DNA from: Panorpa germanica
Taxonomy: Eukaryota; Arthropoda; Insecta; Mecoptera; Panorpidae
Direction of reading: 5' to 3'
NCBI GenBank assembly: GCA_963678705.1
Contig: OY783204.1
Span: forward strand, 16,564,759-16,628,758
Length of the DNA: 64,000 nt
Position numbers and translations under genes: made by a program. This document shows positions 1 through 13,100 of the stretch, one piece after another. How positions within the stretch are numbered: the first letter of the stretch is position 1; each line of letters starts with the position of its first letter. Below the pieces are notes generated by a model, which saw only the letters and a program-made list of their open reading frames with translations, was not told the origin of the DNA and did not search any database.

Positions 1-183
1 TTGTTGGTGCGTTTAAATAATGAAATACAGAATAATGAAAAACGGTCGCATTTAGCGGACAATAAAGTGTTGTTTTATCAAGACAAATGCACCCACCAAT
101 ACATCAGTATTGATCAATGCGATGATCAAAAACAATACCTTCGTGGGACTAATTTCTCTTCCCAAACTTCGTCAACTTGTTGA
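1..183 (+). pseudogene. mariner transposase fragment (edge of window)
   Basis: The reading frame from base 1 matches the middle of a mariner-family transposase: a stretch like 'RSHLADNKVLFYQD' aligns with the conserved block before the second catalytic Asp (usually KKVLFHQDNA). Downstream residues drift from the family and the frame stops at 181-183. The piece is cut by the window start and lacks the third acidic residue region, so it is a dead remnant. It lies upstream of the carboxypeptidase promoter. The family call comes from one motif block only. Confidence 0.6.
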
Positions 184-231
184 TTACTAAAAGAAATAAA
201 AAAAAACAATAGAAAATATTATTTGCATATA

Positions 232-760
232 AAGTGATAGTTCGGGTTACGAACGCCTCTAGTTACGAACACAATTTTGTGTTCGCGTTGTTCTTGATAC
301 AATTTTTTATATATAAAATAAATATAATGCACCGTACATAAAAACTACGTATATGTAGTACCCAATTAAGTAAAAATGAAATACTATTTGCATTAAATAA
401 ACTATCAGTATAACTCTCAAGAAAGTGAAAAGTGTTATAGACAGTGGTTTAAGAAGCTGAAGAATAAAGAAGTGTATTACAGTAGAAACGAAGATGGAAA
501 TAATAACTAAACATGAGAATGATGTTCGAGATCTCATCAAACAGTAGGACATGGCTAAATCTACTATCTGTACTATCTTAAAGAAAAAAAATGAGCTAAG
601 AACGGTTGATGTGACTAAAGGAGTGACTATGTTATCGAAGCAAAAATCTCAAGTGTTAGAAGACATAGAAAAATTATTGTTAGTTTGGATTAATGAAAAG
701 CAACTTGCTGGAAAGTGTTCCTGCACGATGATTTAGTGGTGAAAATGCCGAATACAGGTG
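232..760 (+). pseudogene. Tigger/pogo element, 5' end and transposase N-terminus
   Basis: Bases about 235-285 resemble a Tigger-type terminal region (GGTTACGAACG and a second TTACGAACAC). A reading frame from about 460 to 735 encodes a CENP-B/pogo-type helix-turn-helix: ITVEMKMEIITKHEN, then KSTICTIL, then VLEDIEKLLLVWINEKQLAG, as in Tigger transposases. An in-frame TAG near 546 breaks it and the catalytic domain is absent. It ends about 100 bases before the carboxypeptidase TATA box. Confidence 0.75.
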
Positions 761-851
761 ATGCTTCCATCTACTTAAGTAATTTATATAAATTAGCCTC
801 ATGAAGCAGAATGTTGGCCACGCCTGTTCAATACCATCATCACCTGGACCC

Positions 852-858
852 TATAAAA
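852..858 (+). promoter_or_regulatory. TATA box of the carboxypeptidase gene
   Basis: TATAAAA lies 46 bases before the ATG at 904. An initiator-like TTCATTC follows about 30 bases downstream (882-888), which would give a 5' leader of only some 20 bases. Short leaders and a TATA box are usual for highly expressed secreted insect enzymes. The start site itself is inferred. Confidence 0.55.
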
Positions 859-903
859 CTCGTACTAAACTTAAAAACCAGTTCATTCTTAAATGAAGTC
901 ACG

Positions 904-1198
904 ATGAAATTCAAATTAATATTATTGAACCTGGTGAGTTTATTTTGTGGGCTAGCACTTGCTGCCCCACGTGAACCGTACAGTGCAGAAGGAAGTCTAA
1001 TAGCCGAGGAAACCGAACCCCAAGTCAAGGATTTGGATGTTGATGTTCTGAGTGATATTGTTGAAACTAACCCTGACTTTGACGACAAGGATGTCGACGA
1101 TGATGGCCGAATATATTACAGAGGCGCTCAGGTCTGGAGGATCGCTTTTGATGACGAATATCAAAAAACAGCCGTTACAATATTATCTAGCAAAAAAG
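904..1198 (+). CDS. carboxypeptidase exon 1
   Basis: Encodes the signal peptide, an acid-rich stretch (about residues 37-60, with DFDDKDVDDD) and the first part of the activation peptide (RGAQVWRI). The first ATG after the TATA box is used; an upstream in-frame ATG-less extension back to 811 would precede the predicted start of transcription. The donor is AAAAAAG/GTCAGT and the intron is phase 1. Confidence 0.92.
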
Positions 1199-4100
1199 GT
1201 CAGTAGCAGAAAATATATAATTTGAATAACAAAACAGGTTCACACGTTTTTTCGTGACAATTTATGGTCAATTATTCACTTATATATGCACTCGTATTTA
1301 TATGTATATATATATTAATTAAGAAAAATTAAAGCCGCTAAACACAGTTACATATATTTAAGAATTATTTAAAATAAAAAGGTTTATTTCATACATTACG
1401 GTTTTTAGGTTAATATCATGTAACTAGAGTTTACCCCCGTCGCAATGCGACGTCTTTTTACCGTGTATGATTTGAATCAAATAAAATAATTCGTAATTAC
1501 ATTTCATATTTAACTCTATTTTTAAATACGTAGAGAAAAAAATTCTAAGACTTTTGGCGTCCCCAGATTTTTACCTGAATTTCCTGGAAACCCGTAATTT
1601 TGGAAAAACTGGAAATAAAGTGAGCCCTTTTTTGCTGTATTACTTTTAATTCGTAAAAGATAAAAAGTTGAAATTTTGCATGTGTATTAAGGCATTCAAT
1701 GCTGACATTTCTCAAAAATTAGAAATTCAAAAATTGAAAAAGGGGGGGGTTGAAGAAATTCGGGGCCCCGGTAGTGAACTTTGGAGAAAGTTCATATTCT
1801 GGATTCTAGAATAATTAAGTACGTATATTATTAATAAAAGAAAATTCAAAATTTTATTTGGGGGCACGGGGGCAGTATTTGCCGAGAGTAAAAATTGTGC
1901 TAGAAAGTTGAAATTTTGTATATAGGCTAACCAAATTTTGAAAAAAATTTGGTCAAATAACGCATAAATTGAAAATATTTTTTATTTTGATAAATTGAAA
2001 TGAATTAAAATAGACTTAAATATGAAATGTAATTACGAATTATTTTATTGGATTCAAATCATACACGCCAAAAAGACGTCGCATCGCGACGGGGGTAAAC
2101 TCTAGTAAGAATATAATTATATAAGAATATAAACATACAGTTGGAACCTTATAATATAGGATATATATTTTCACATAAAACATAAAATGACTTTCGAATT
2201 TATTTAATGACAAAGTAACAGAATTATGTTAAGCTTCGGTAAATAACAAAACATAAGATTAGGTAAAAAATATTACGTTAAATAATATTTGAGTTTATGT
2301 TTTGTATTTAGACGGTAGTTAATAAATATATTCAAATATGGGTCGACTAACTAGGTACATCAATATCTAAAAAATACAATATATAGAAAACTTAAATATA
2401 AACACTTATTTTAAAACACTTTCTTTTCCTATTCTACAACAAATAAATCGGTCTTCCGGTTCATTAGCGAGACATCTCCAGACAAATTATGAGTTTTCAG
2501 TTACCGACATTATAGCATTGGTTGCATTTATGAGTTACCTGAGTATTGAATCAGATACTTGGTACAATTTTACATATTAAAACTGCATATTCAACTCAAA
2601 TTTAGATTTTTCTTGGCAATATTTCACTAATGAACTCGAAAAACAGTCGTAAAAAATTTGTCTTTTTCACTCGAACACTAATGCAACGAATAAACAAAGA
2701 AAACGCGAACAATTTTATTTTAAAACAGATTACTCACACCGCCCTTAAGGTAGGCCTCCACAGGTTCGCACTGCTCGCATCAAATGCATTGGCTTTATAG
2801 AACAAAATGGAAAAGAGAAGAGATAGACATGCATTGTAAGAGGTGTTCTTCGAATGAACATCTTTCGGCAATGCCGACAATAACACATTTGTATGCTTAA
2901 ACCATACAGCACCGTGGGTGTGTCTTCTACATTTTATATCCAATAAAGTCAACACATTCATGAGAGCCATTCGGTCCTGTGGACACTTACCTTTGCAGTG
3001 CAGAATCTTCCTTCAAATAATACCACCAATTAAATACATTTACAGTGGTACCTCGTATTACGAACTTAATTCGTTCGTGAGGTGAAATGTTCGCGAACCA
3101 AAACAATTTTTCCCATTGAACTTATGTAAATCTAATTAATCCTGTTATCGATATTGTTTTACCCAAAGCAATTTGAGTAGCCTTAGGTTCTTTCTTCATC
3201 AAAGAAATACAGTTTGTCTGTTTATATTATTAGTATTTGAATTAATTTAGAATACGAATTTAGTATATGTATTTAGAATAATGAATTTAGAATAAAATAT
3301 GGGATTAAATTTAGATTTGGTGTTGTCTGTTCAGAGCACGAAAGTACAATTATTTCCAGTTCGGAAATTGGAATATTTCTGAATATAAAAATAAAATCCT
3401 ATTAGCCTTCTATTAGTTCACGTACCGACAAAAATACATGACAAAGGAGGTATACGTCTTAAAATACGAAGTACCAGACATTAGCAGTAATGTATAGCAT
3501 ATAACATATATATGACAATCTGTTAAATATGCTTGAGTAATATAGTCAGAATTTTGAAAGCAGGGAAAGTCTGAAAAATTTTATTGACTTTACCAATAAA
3601 ACGAATTTAATCTCTTTATTTTAAATACCTATACTCGTGTTTATAAGTTGTAAATCGTGTTTTGTAAATTTTTATAAATGTATATATCCTTTTAAGCGCT
3701 AATTGTTTTTGAAAGTTGATGAATAATAAAAAAAAAAAAAACAATCCATTCAATTCACCCGCCCCAGAAATATATTATTGGTTGACTTTATTATGGACTT
3801 ATGTGTGGCAAAAATATATACGAGTATAGTAAAACATACAGTACTATAACTATAACTTTTACATTCGAGAACGAAATTTTTTAAATCTTGCTTTAAAGTC
3901 GAAATCACTTGCAAAAAAAATATCAAGAACAAAGAACACAACGACAAACAATGTTCACAAAGCACACACCTGCATCTTAGGTTGGGTTCACACGGTATTG
4001 TACTGCACGTTTTTTAGCAGTATAAATATTATCGAATAAACAGTAGCGCATACAATTTATATAGAACCATTTACACGACGTTCGTACCGTAAAAAAAACG

Positions 4101-7100
4101 TATACAGCTAAACACGTTTATCGAATACTCACCGGACTTGTCAAGCAAATCGAATGAACTTTAACGAATTCGGCTTGCAGTGGCGCATAGTAATATGCGG
4201 TATCTTTCACACGGCGTGACTTTTATCGAATAGTAACCGAACAAGTGTTTAGTGCTGAAGAATCATTTACATGTGTTTTAAGTTTATTATTAGAAAATGT
4301 TCGACGAATCTTTTATAGATAATGATTTATTGATTTCTTTGGTGGAACAAAAGCCCGTTTTGTGAGATAAAACTATGGAATTATATAAAAATCGCGTTGC
4401 AACTCAAGCGGCGTCACAGGCAATATTTTATCCAAGAATTTCAAATCAACAATAATTCGGCTACTATAAATACTAACAGTACAAAACTAATAACAATATC
4501 TTCCCTTCAAAGTCCGAACTCTATTCATGTGTCCTATTCAAAATTAATAACATTAATAAAACTTAAGTAATACCTATATTAAACAGCGTTTTTTTATTTC
4601 CTTACTTATCTTAAACATATAGCAAATTTCATTTTAGTACATTCATTTTGCAGTATGAAAACTGCAGTTATTATACGTTTGTACAAATAAAAATTTACCG
4701 TGTGTATATCCCGCTGATTATACGTTTAAAATCGAATACTCTAAAAATCGTTCAGTACAAATATGACGGTATCGCGCTAACCAATTTCAACAATTGGTTC
4801 GAAAATTGTGTTCGTGGCCCGAGGTACTACTGTATTCTACAATATATATATACAGCCCAAACCAATGAAATTTCAAATTAACACATTTTGCACTGATACT
4901 TTTATAACAAGTTTTAGTAAATATAAAATATTACACTTAATAACATCAAAACAATAAATTGTCCAAAATTAAGAAGTAGCTTCTGGTATGAATAAAGAAA
5001 AAGATATGCTTTAAATATCAAACTACTAGTAATAACAAAGGATAATTAAAATGATTCAAAATATTTCGAACAGGGATTTCAACATGGGGCGGCAACGACA
5101 CCGCCATCGACATGCTTGTGCGACCCCCTTTGTTAGCGGAGGCAGCGAGGTTGCTACGAGAGTCCTACGTGCCGTTTGACGTCGTCATCGACGATCTACA
5201 AGTCGCCATTGATACCGAAAACCCCCCACCAGAAGAAGTGGAAATGGTTTTACAAAATCGAAAAGGTAAAGTATTATTTATTTTTAATTTATCTTAAAAT
5301 TAATTCAATCTTTTTTTATTTACAACTTAACCCATGATTGCAAACAATTTAATTTGGTACATGTTTATCTATCTTGAAAGAATTATGTGACACAGAGTTT
5401 TAAATATATAAATCTAGTTGATCCAACACTCGCTGTCCCGTCCAAATTTTTTTCATAATGGGCTTGTATCCCATGTCTTAATTTCTATAAAACTGTACTA
5501 TATATTGATAAAGTGGGTTACTAGAACCTCAAATGTTCAATTATTTTTTAATAACTCCTTATATGTTAGGAGATATTAACAATTAAAAAAGTTATTTTAT
5601 CTCTTTAATTATTAAAGGGACTCAACGTTGTACACATTCTAAATGCATGTGACATCACAACCGCTGCCAAACTTACAGCTCATAAATCTCTGCTATATCT
5701 TAATATATATAAATTACGTGTCACTGCATCTCTCCGCGATGGACTCCTAAACTACTTAACCGATTTTAATCAAATTTGTACACCGTGTCCAGTTTGATCC
5801 AACTTGAAAGATAGGATAGCTTACATCTCAATTTATTTATCTTATTGCTAATTATTTGTCTATTAATTATCTGTATATGACATATGACATCGGGCGACGA
5901 TGATGGCGACATCTGTTGACTAGATTGAGTAAATATTCTGTTGAGTAAATCGAAATCTGTTGACTAGATTGAGTAAATATTCAATAGATGGCGCTACGTT
6001 AGACACAGCAACGCGTGGCCGGGACAGCTAGTGTATTTATATATCAAAATATCAGTAGTATATCCTTTCTAGATATTTTTATTTTATTTAATCCTGCTAA
6101 GGCAGACATAATATTGAAATTTAATTGTTCCTTGAAATAGCTGTAAATAATATTTGATATTTAGATATATAAATACATATAGCAGAGATTTATGATCTGT
6201 AAGGTTGGTAACCTTACACAAGGATTGTGATGTCACATGCACTTGGAATGTGTACAACGTTGAATCCCTTTAATAATTAAAGAGACAAAATGACTTTTTT
6301 AATTGTTAATATCTCTTAACATATAAGGAATTATTAAAAAATAATTGAACATTTGAGGTTCTAATAACCCACTTTATCAATATATAGTACACTTTTATAG
6401 ATATTAAGACATAGGACACAAGCCCATTGGACAATATTCAATGTGGAATAATTAAAATTTCTGTTTTTAATAACAATTAATAATAGAAAATGTTTTTATT
6501 TCTTTATTCTTCTTCTTCTTTTAAAAATAAATCAAACCACATTTTGGAGGTTAGAATATAATATAGTTTTTTTAGAAGCATTAGACCTTGTATAGTTCCG
6601 AGAAAACACAGAAAACTTAAATGAATAACTACGTATATTCTCATATACCATACAATTTAATTAAAAACAAAATAAAAGCAGTGAATTATACTTAAGTCCC
6701 CAAACAAGTATTCCATTGTATTACAATGTTAAATCGATGCAAGGCCCCTTTTAACGTCAACACCTAGAGTGTTAAATTGAACTCGTGCATTCTTAGCATC
6801 AAACACGTTTGCAGTGTCAGGTACGAAAATCACTTTTCATTTTCATCAGGAAAATACCAATTCATTCATAACTTAATTTAAGTAAACATAGCCGCGAAGT
6901 ACAATAAACGGTGGTTAAATATTCTGTGTAGTACTCCAATCTACTCCAAATAGTATCCAGTCACGCCAGGGTGGAAAATTAACTTCCGGTCGACTATCAC
7001 TTCCAATTTGTATACGATTTGTTAAAGAACAGATTGTAATTAATAGTTTACATTGTAAACTAATTTAAATTATATGAATACAATAAAGTTAATCATTTGG

Positions 7101-10100
7101 AATTTTTTTATTGTGACGTAGGTTTCAGACTTGCGTTTTCGGGTCCGAATATTCGGTGATTTGAAATCCATACACGAAGAAAGCAGTTTCGGTTTAGTGT
7201 CGATAAAATTAGCGTCCGAATATTTGCTTACTGTACACACTCTAGAAACAATACAGATATACATACTATATCCAAGGTATATACATTCATGCATATTGCA
7301 TATTCTATGTATATGCTGTTGTGATGTAAATCCTACACTATATGTCATATGTATGTGTAAATGCAAAGGTGTGTGCATATTTAAAAATTGCTGCATGTAC
7401 ATAGTATGTACTGTCATGTTTATTCATTTCATGTATATGCAATATATATACAGGATATTATTTTCACATTATGGAGTATATATCAATATACAGGGAATAT
7501 TCGTTGACGATTCGATAACGTAAACTGGTCGGTATGATCGTATCTGAACATTTCTTTACCCAAAATAACTTTTGCAAAGTATTTATGTTATAGTAAACAA
7601 TTAAATTTTATAACCTAATTCTTATTTTATGTAAACGAATGTGTTAAAAGTTTAGACAAATGTTTGGATGTCGAATATTTGTCATTTTTTAAAAACAAAT
7701 ATGGGCAGGAGGTTCCCTAAACGATCATGCATGCACGATTAATCGAACAAGCATATGTGCACATCGCCTAGCTGCTTTTAAGGAAAGAAAAAAGTTCTCT
7801 GCAACAATTTGATTTGCAGAACCCAAATTCCTGTCATACTTTTGTAAAACCACTGTTCCACGCATAGAGGTGTAAGAATAGAGTGCGCAAGAGACTGAAT
7901 ACTACGATAAAGGCAGAGAGAGAGAGATAGCTGACGAGTGTCCTCTGTGTCTCTTTCTAGCCGAGCACTGTGTCTGCTTGCTTGCTTACACCCTATCTCA
8001 CCGGCAATCTACCAAGCCAGCAGCAGCGGTTCGGCTAGAGAGAGACAGACTCTGTCTTTGCCTTTATCGCTTCTTCTTACACACAGGCGTACCCTTCGTG
8101 CTCTCTATTCTTATATCTCTATGGTTCCACCGTATTACTGTTTTAATAAGCAATTTTTAATACGCATGAAATACAAATGGCGCGACGTATTATACAATTT
8201 GAGTATATAGTAATATAGTATCACATATTATTTTATCACGACGTAAAAGAGCGGGTTATTCCCCTATTCTCTTTCTTGGTGCTTATTGCCCTAGGCTATT
8301 TATGTGTACAGAAAAACGACGAAAGAAACAATATTCTCTAATGTTCTTAACAAATAAATAAAAGATTTTTAGAATAAAAGACTATAGTATTAACTGACCA
8401 CATAAAAGCAAACATACCATAACCTCCAAATTGCTATGTAAACAACTTTTACATCATCTTTTGCTGCATTTTTGTTACATTGTTTTTGTATTTAAATTTT
8501 TATTTAATTTTAAAATAAGCATTTAGCTAATATTTATTTTGTTCAAATGTTGAAATGCACAGAGCAAGTGTTAATGATAAAAACTATGATTATCAAAAAT
8601 TAAAATTTATCACCTCTTCAGGAATTAATGAAAATCAAGTAAAGGGTCTTTCGATTTTAAAATATAAATATAACAAGTTGTGTTTGAAGTGTCCACTCAA
8701 TTTATTTTGTATTTTATAGTAGATTTTATGGCATTAAGTTTGGAAAATTACGTCGTTCAAATGCCCGTCGTGGCTTTGCTTGGAGACACGTATTCGAGAG
8801 GTCCATGACTTTGTCACATAAATCCTTACAGCATATATATATGGAGAGAGAATGCTGGAGCAGAAAGTGAGAAAAATAGAAAGGTATATGTTCCTATTTG
8901 TTCTCTATGCGCATGCGTCGAAAGTGATGGTTGTCAAGTCAGAGTTGCCTCTCTCGCACACATTTTGGACACACTTTTAATCTATAGGATATTTCCTAGG
9001 GTATTCACTTTCGATATATATATGCTTTAAGCCTAAATCTGACTGAATTTGCTAAATGGCATTTGTTATGTTGATTTTGAGGGCGTCAATTGTTTTTGGT
9101 TTATTCGCATATACCTCCGATTTAATATAGCCCCTAAAGAAAGAAATCTAAAGGCGTTAAATCGCAACGATCTCGATGACTAGTTCACATCGTCGCCGCG
9201 CAATATAAGCATGCACTCAAATCGGTATACATATCATCCAGTTTAGGCAACAAAAAGTTGCTTATCATCCATTTGTTTCGTTTTGGAAGAAGTACGGACC
9301 TATGATTCCGTCGAGTCAAAATCCGTAACAAACAGTGACTTTTTCGAGATGCATTTGGTGTTAGTGAATTTCGTGTGGATTGGTATCGCCCTAAATCTTA
9401 CAATTTTGCTTGTTTACATATTCATTCACCCAAAAATGAGCACCGTCGCTACAGATGATTTTTTTGATGAAATTTGGGTCAACTTCTAAATGCTCTATAA
9501 CTCAATCAGCTGATGCACGACGTTGTCTATGCTGTTTATCTTATACAGGTGCCGACGGGAAAATCCCGAGGCTAAGTTCTTGTGAACTACGAGTTACTTG
9601 GACTTGCCTTGGGTTTTCCCGTACACTCTCATGCACAACATCGATGTTTTCAGCAGTTTTGGCGTTTCGGTAAGATACTGGTGTTAGCTGATTATTACCG
9701 AACCAGTTGGCTTAAATTTGCCCAGCAAACGTCGAACAGTCGACTGGATGATTTGGACACGTTGTTCAATGCTATAACCTTCCATGGTGATTTGCCGTGC
9801 ACTACCAAATTATTGATAAGAAATTTGACAGATGTCACTTTAACAACATGGCTGTCATAACATAACAAATTTCGAGTGTGTCTATTGAAAAACCCTTACT
9901 GCATGGCACTCGCAAGGCGCGGAAATTAATTTCATAATAAGAGAAAATTAATGAACTTTCTTATATATCTAGTCTATAAATAATTAACCCGGTCAAAATA
10001 AACATTTGAATTAGCTATATTTCGCATAGAGCTAAAAGTTGGTACAGAGCATGGGTACAAAATACTAAAAGTCCTCACCGATCGCACATTTGCAAAAAAA

Positions 10101-13100
10101 GTTATTCAAGATTAAAGGTCAACAAAAATGGTTTTTCCAATTTTTACGGTAAACGGTAAGTTTTATCATAAAAATAGATCAGACCAAAGTTGTAGATCAT
10201 GAAATTATCTACAATAATTGTTCTTATCGAGATTTAATTTTTAAATTTTCTTATTTTACTGGTCTATATCAAATATTTCATTTTTTGTACAGCGGTAATA
10301 ACATTTCTTTTGTGTCGAATACATATACACAAGCAAGTACATGTTTTAAAAATATTCCATGTGTTTCCTATAAACGTAAACGTCTACAGACGCTATTGGC
10401 TTTATTGAAGAAAACGAGGAAGAAAGAAAAGTGGTAGGGAAGGCGTATGCAGCGGCAACTAGGAGTCTATTGTGACAAGAACTAAGATAGGCATACTTTG
10501 CTTGGATTGTTTTTCAAAGAAACTTCGTTGGACAATGACGACAATAGCATATTTGTGGTAAGCGTTCACATTTCGCACGGAAAGCAGTCATCGCATTCGA
10601 TTTATGAATTAAAGGTAAGGCAGAATGGAAAGGCATGCAGTGCTGAACTGTGGACGTTTACCAATTGTATAAGTACCATAGCTGTCGCTATATGCGTGTT
10701 CCCTCCCTTCCACTTCTCATCTTTTCTTCGTTTATATCATTAAGGAGGTACAGGACGTACCGTCAATACTAAAAGTTTATCTCTCGGTAATACGAAATGC
10801 AAAATACGAAGTACATGAGGAACGAGCAAATATTGGGACTGTACCTTTGAAAATTAACTTTTAAATTCCTTATTAAACTACTTTCTGCTTGTTAAAATGA
10901 TTTATTTTATGTATATAATAGTTTAATAAATGAAAAATTACCTATAATTAATATCAAATTTATATTAATTCAATTTAAATTCAAATTAAATATTTTGAAA
11001 AAGGAATAATAAATTTGGCAACGCTGTAAATTTACGTGTGTTGACGCATGCGTGATTTGGTTCTTTGACAAATAAATTGTTATATTTTATAAAATATTTA
11101 TTCCGATTTTGAATTTCCCGCTTAAATTGGGATTTGCCAACCTTGCCAGCTTATAACCTACATTTACTGTTTCTTACTGGTTTTATTTAAATATTTTCGT
11201 ATATAGGTATCCTTTTGATAATTTTCTTTTTGCAATAGTTACAGAAAAGATTCTTTTATATACACTTCGCTTTTGAAAGCCGTGTCACCATTTTTTAATA
11301 GTTAAAAGTTATATTATGTGGTGAAATTGAGCTAAAAATTATGATTTGTATGGAAAATGACTATTTTTAATCATATATAAAAAGAAAACTATAAACCCTA
11401 GGTCTCTAAAATTTTAAGACAGCATGTATTTTAACTATTTGTATCGACCCTCCAAATTTCACAACGTTTTCATCATTTACGTTAACGTCCTGTACCTCCT
11501 TAAGCTAATGCCTTTGACGCGATGATATTATTATCCGCATAAAAAAAGTCTACTGTAAAATAGAAAAATAATTTGCATCAATAAACATGATATTGTCATT
11601 GACTCAGCTAGATTTTTACGGAGCAGTATTCGTGCCATAAGGAAATCCAATTTGCTGGGTGCTTTTATGGGGTTGAACTCGCTGGACCCCGCCATGGAAT
11701 TATGGCCGCAAGCGAATTGGGGTTCGTGTTCCATACAGGTTACAGTGTATGCACATAGCAAATGATATACAGCACGAATTGTTCTTAATAACTGAACGTT
11801 AAACATGGTACTGCATCAATGCACGACTCCAGCATGGTTAACCTCAATGTAATAACATATTTAAACATAACCTCAGACTCAAGGTTTAAATTCCGAAGCG
11901 TTACAAGCGTAAAATAATCAAAAATATGGAAGCAAGACAACAAATATCTTTCTGCATGTAAACCAGAACAAATTAGTGATACTTTGTTTACATAATTTCT
12001 TCATTGTACATATTAATTTAACATTTCAAATGTAAATTCTTTAAATGTAACCTTCAAGCACGAGTTCCCATTCCATCGCTATAATGAAGAAGCATTAGGT
12101 GAAGTTCGTAATAAAATAGGTGACCGTTTTGGAAAACTGCGTACCGTTCATATATGTATGTTCCATAAGTATGATGGCTACACGCATTTTGACAGGGTTC
12201 GATTCCCGGATCAACGTTAATTATTGCCAAGTTTGGCTTGTGTCCTCACTTTTTAGTGGTCGATTTTTCAATTGTTGATTGAAATTGATGTTAATAAATG
12301 TGTATTGGCGTGTCTATTTTATTAAATATATAAATGTTGACGGAGATATAACAATTCAAAATTTGAATTGTAGTTTTAGCGCTAGAGATGGTCGGCCATT
12401 TGTATGACATGAAATGCATACAATGTCATGAAATGCATGAAAGTGTACTATCTACTATTATAATGTCCGAGGTGTATGTTTATTTTCTTATATGTTTATA
12501 TGTTTATATGTTTATATTCTTATATGTTTACGCGATTCGTATGGTAGCTCGAAAACGGCTCCATGGAAGTTTTTAAAAATTTCCTATTTTGTAGAGAAAA
12601 AAATTCTAAGACTTTTGGCGTCCCCGGATTTTTCCCTGAATTTCCTGGAAACCCGTAATTTTGGAAAAACTGGAAAAAAAGTGAACCCTTTTTTGCTGTA
12701 TTACTTTTAATTCGTAAAAGATAGAAAGTTGAAATTTTGCATGTGTATTAAGGTATTCAATGCTGACATTTCTAAAAAATTAGAAATTCAAAAAGTGAAA
12801 AAGGGGGGGTTGAAGAAATTCGGGGGCCCGGTAGGGAACCTTGGAGAAAGTTCATATTCTGGATTCTAGAATAATAAAGTATATTATTAATAAAAAAAAA
12901 TTCAAAATTCCAAAATTTTATTTGGGGGCACGGGGGCAGTATTTGCCGAGAGTAAAAATTGTGCCAGAAAGTTGAAATTTTGTATATAGGCTAATCTTGG
13001 TAACTTATTTACGAATCGAAAAAAAAAATCCCAAATTTTGAAAAAAAGTTGGTCAAATAACGCATAAATTGAAAATATTTTTTATTTGGACAAAAAAAAT

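Noticed and set aside
2734..2970. 78-codon minus-strand frame beginning MALMNVLTLLDIKC
   Set aside because: A faint likeness to the first exon of PIF-type nucleases was considered, but there is no transposase core, no TIR pair and no splice support.
7070..7523. Overlapping open frames of 115 (-) and 130 (+) codons
   Set aside because: The plus frame begins at TTG, both run through TATAC-rich low-complexity sequence, and neither has a recognisable motif or splice context.
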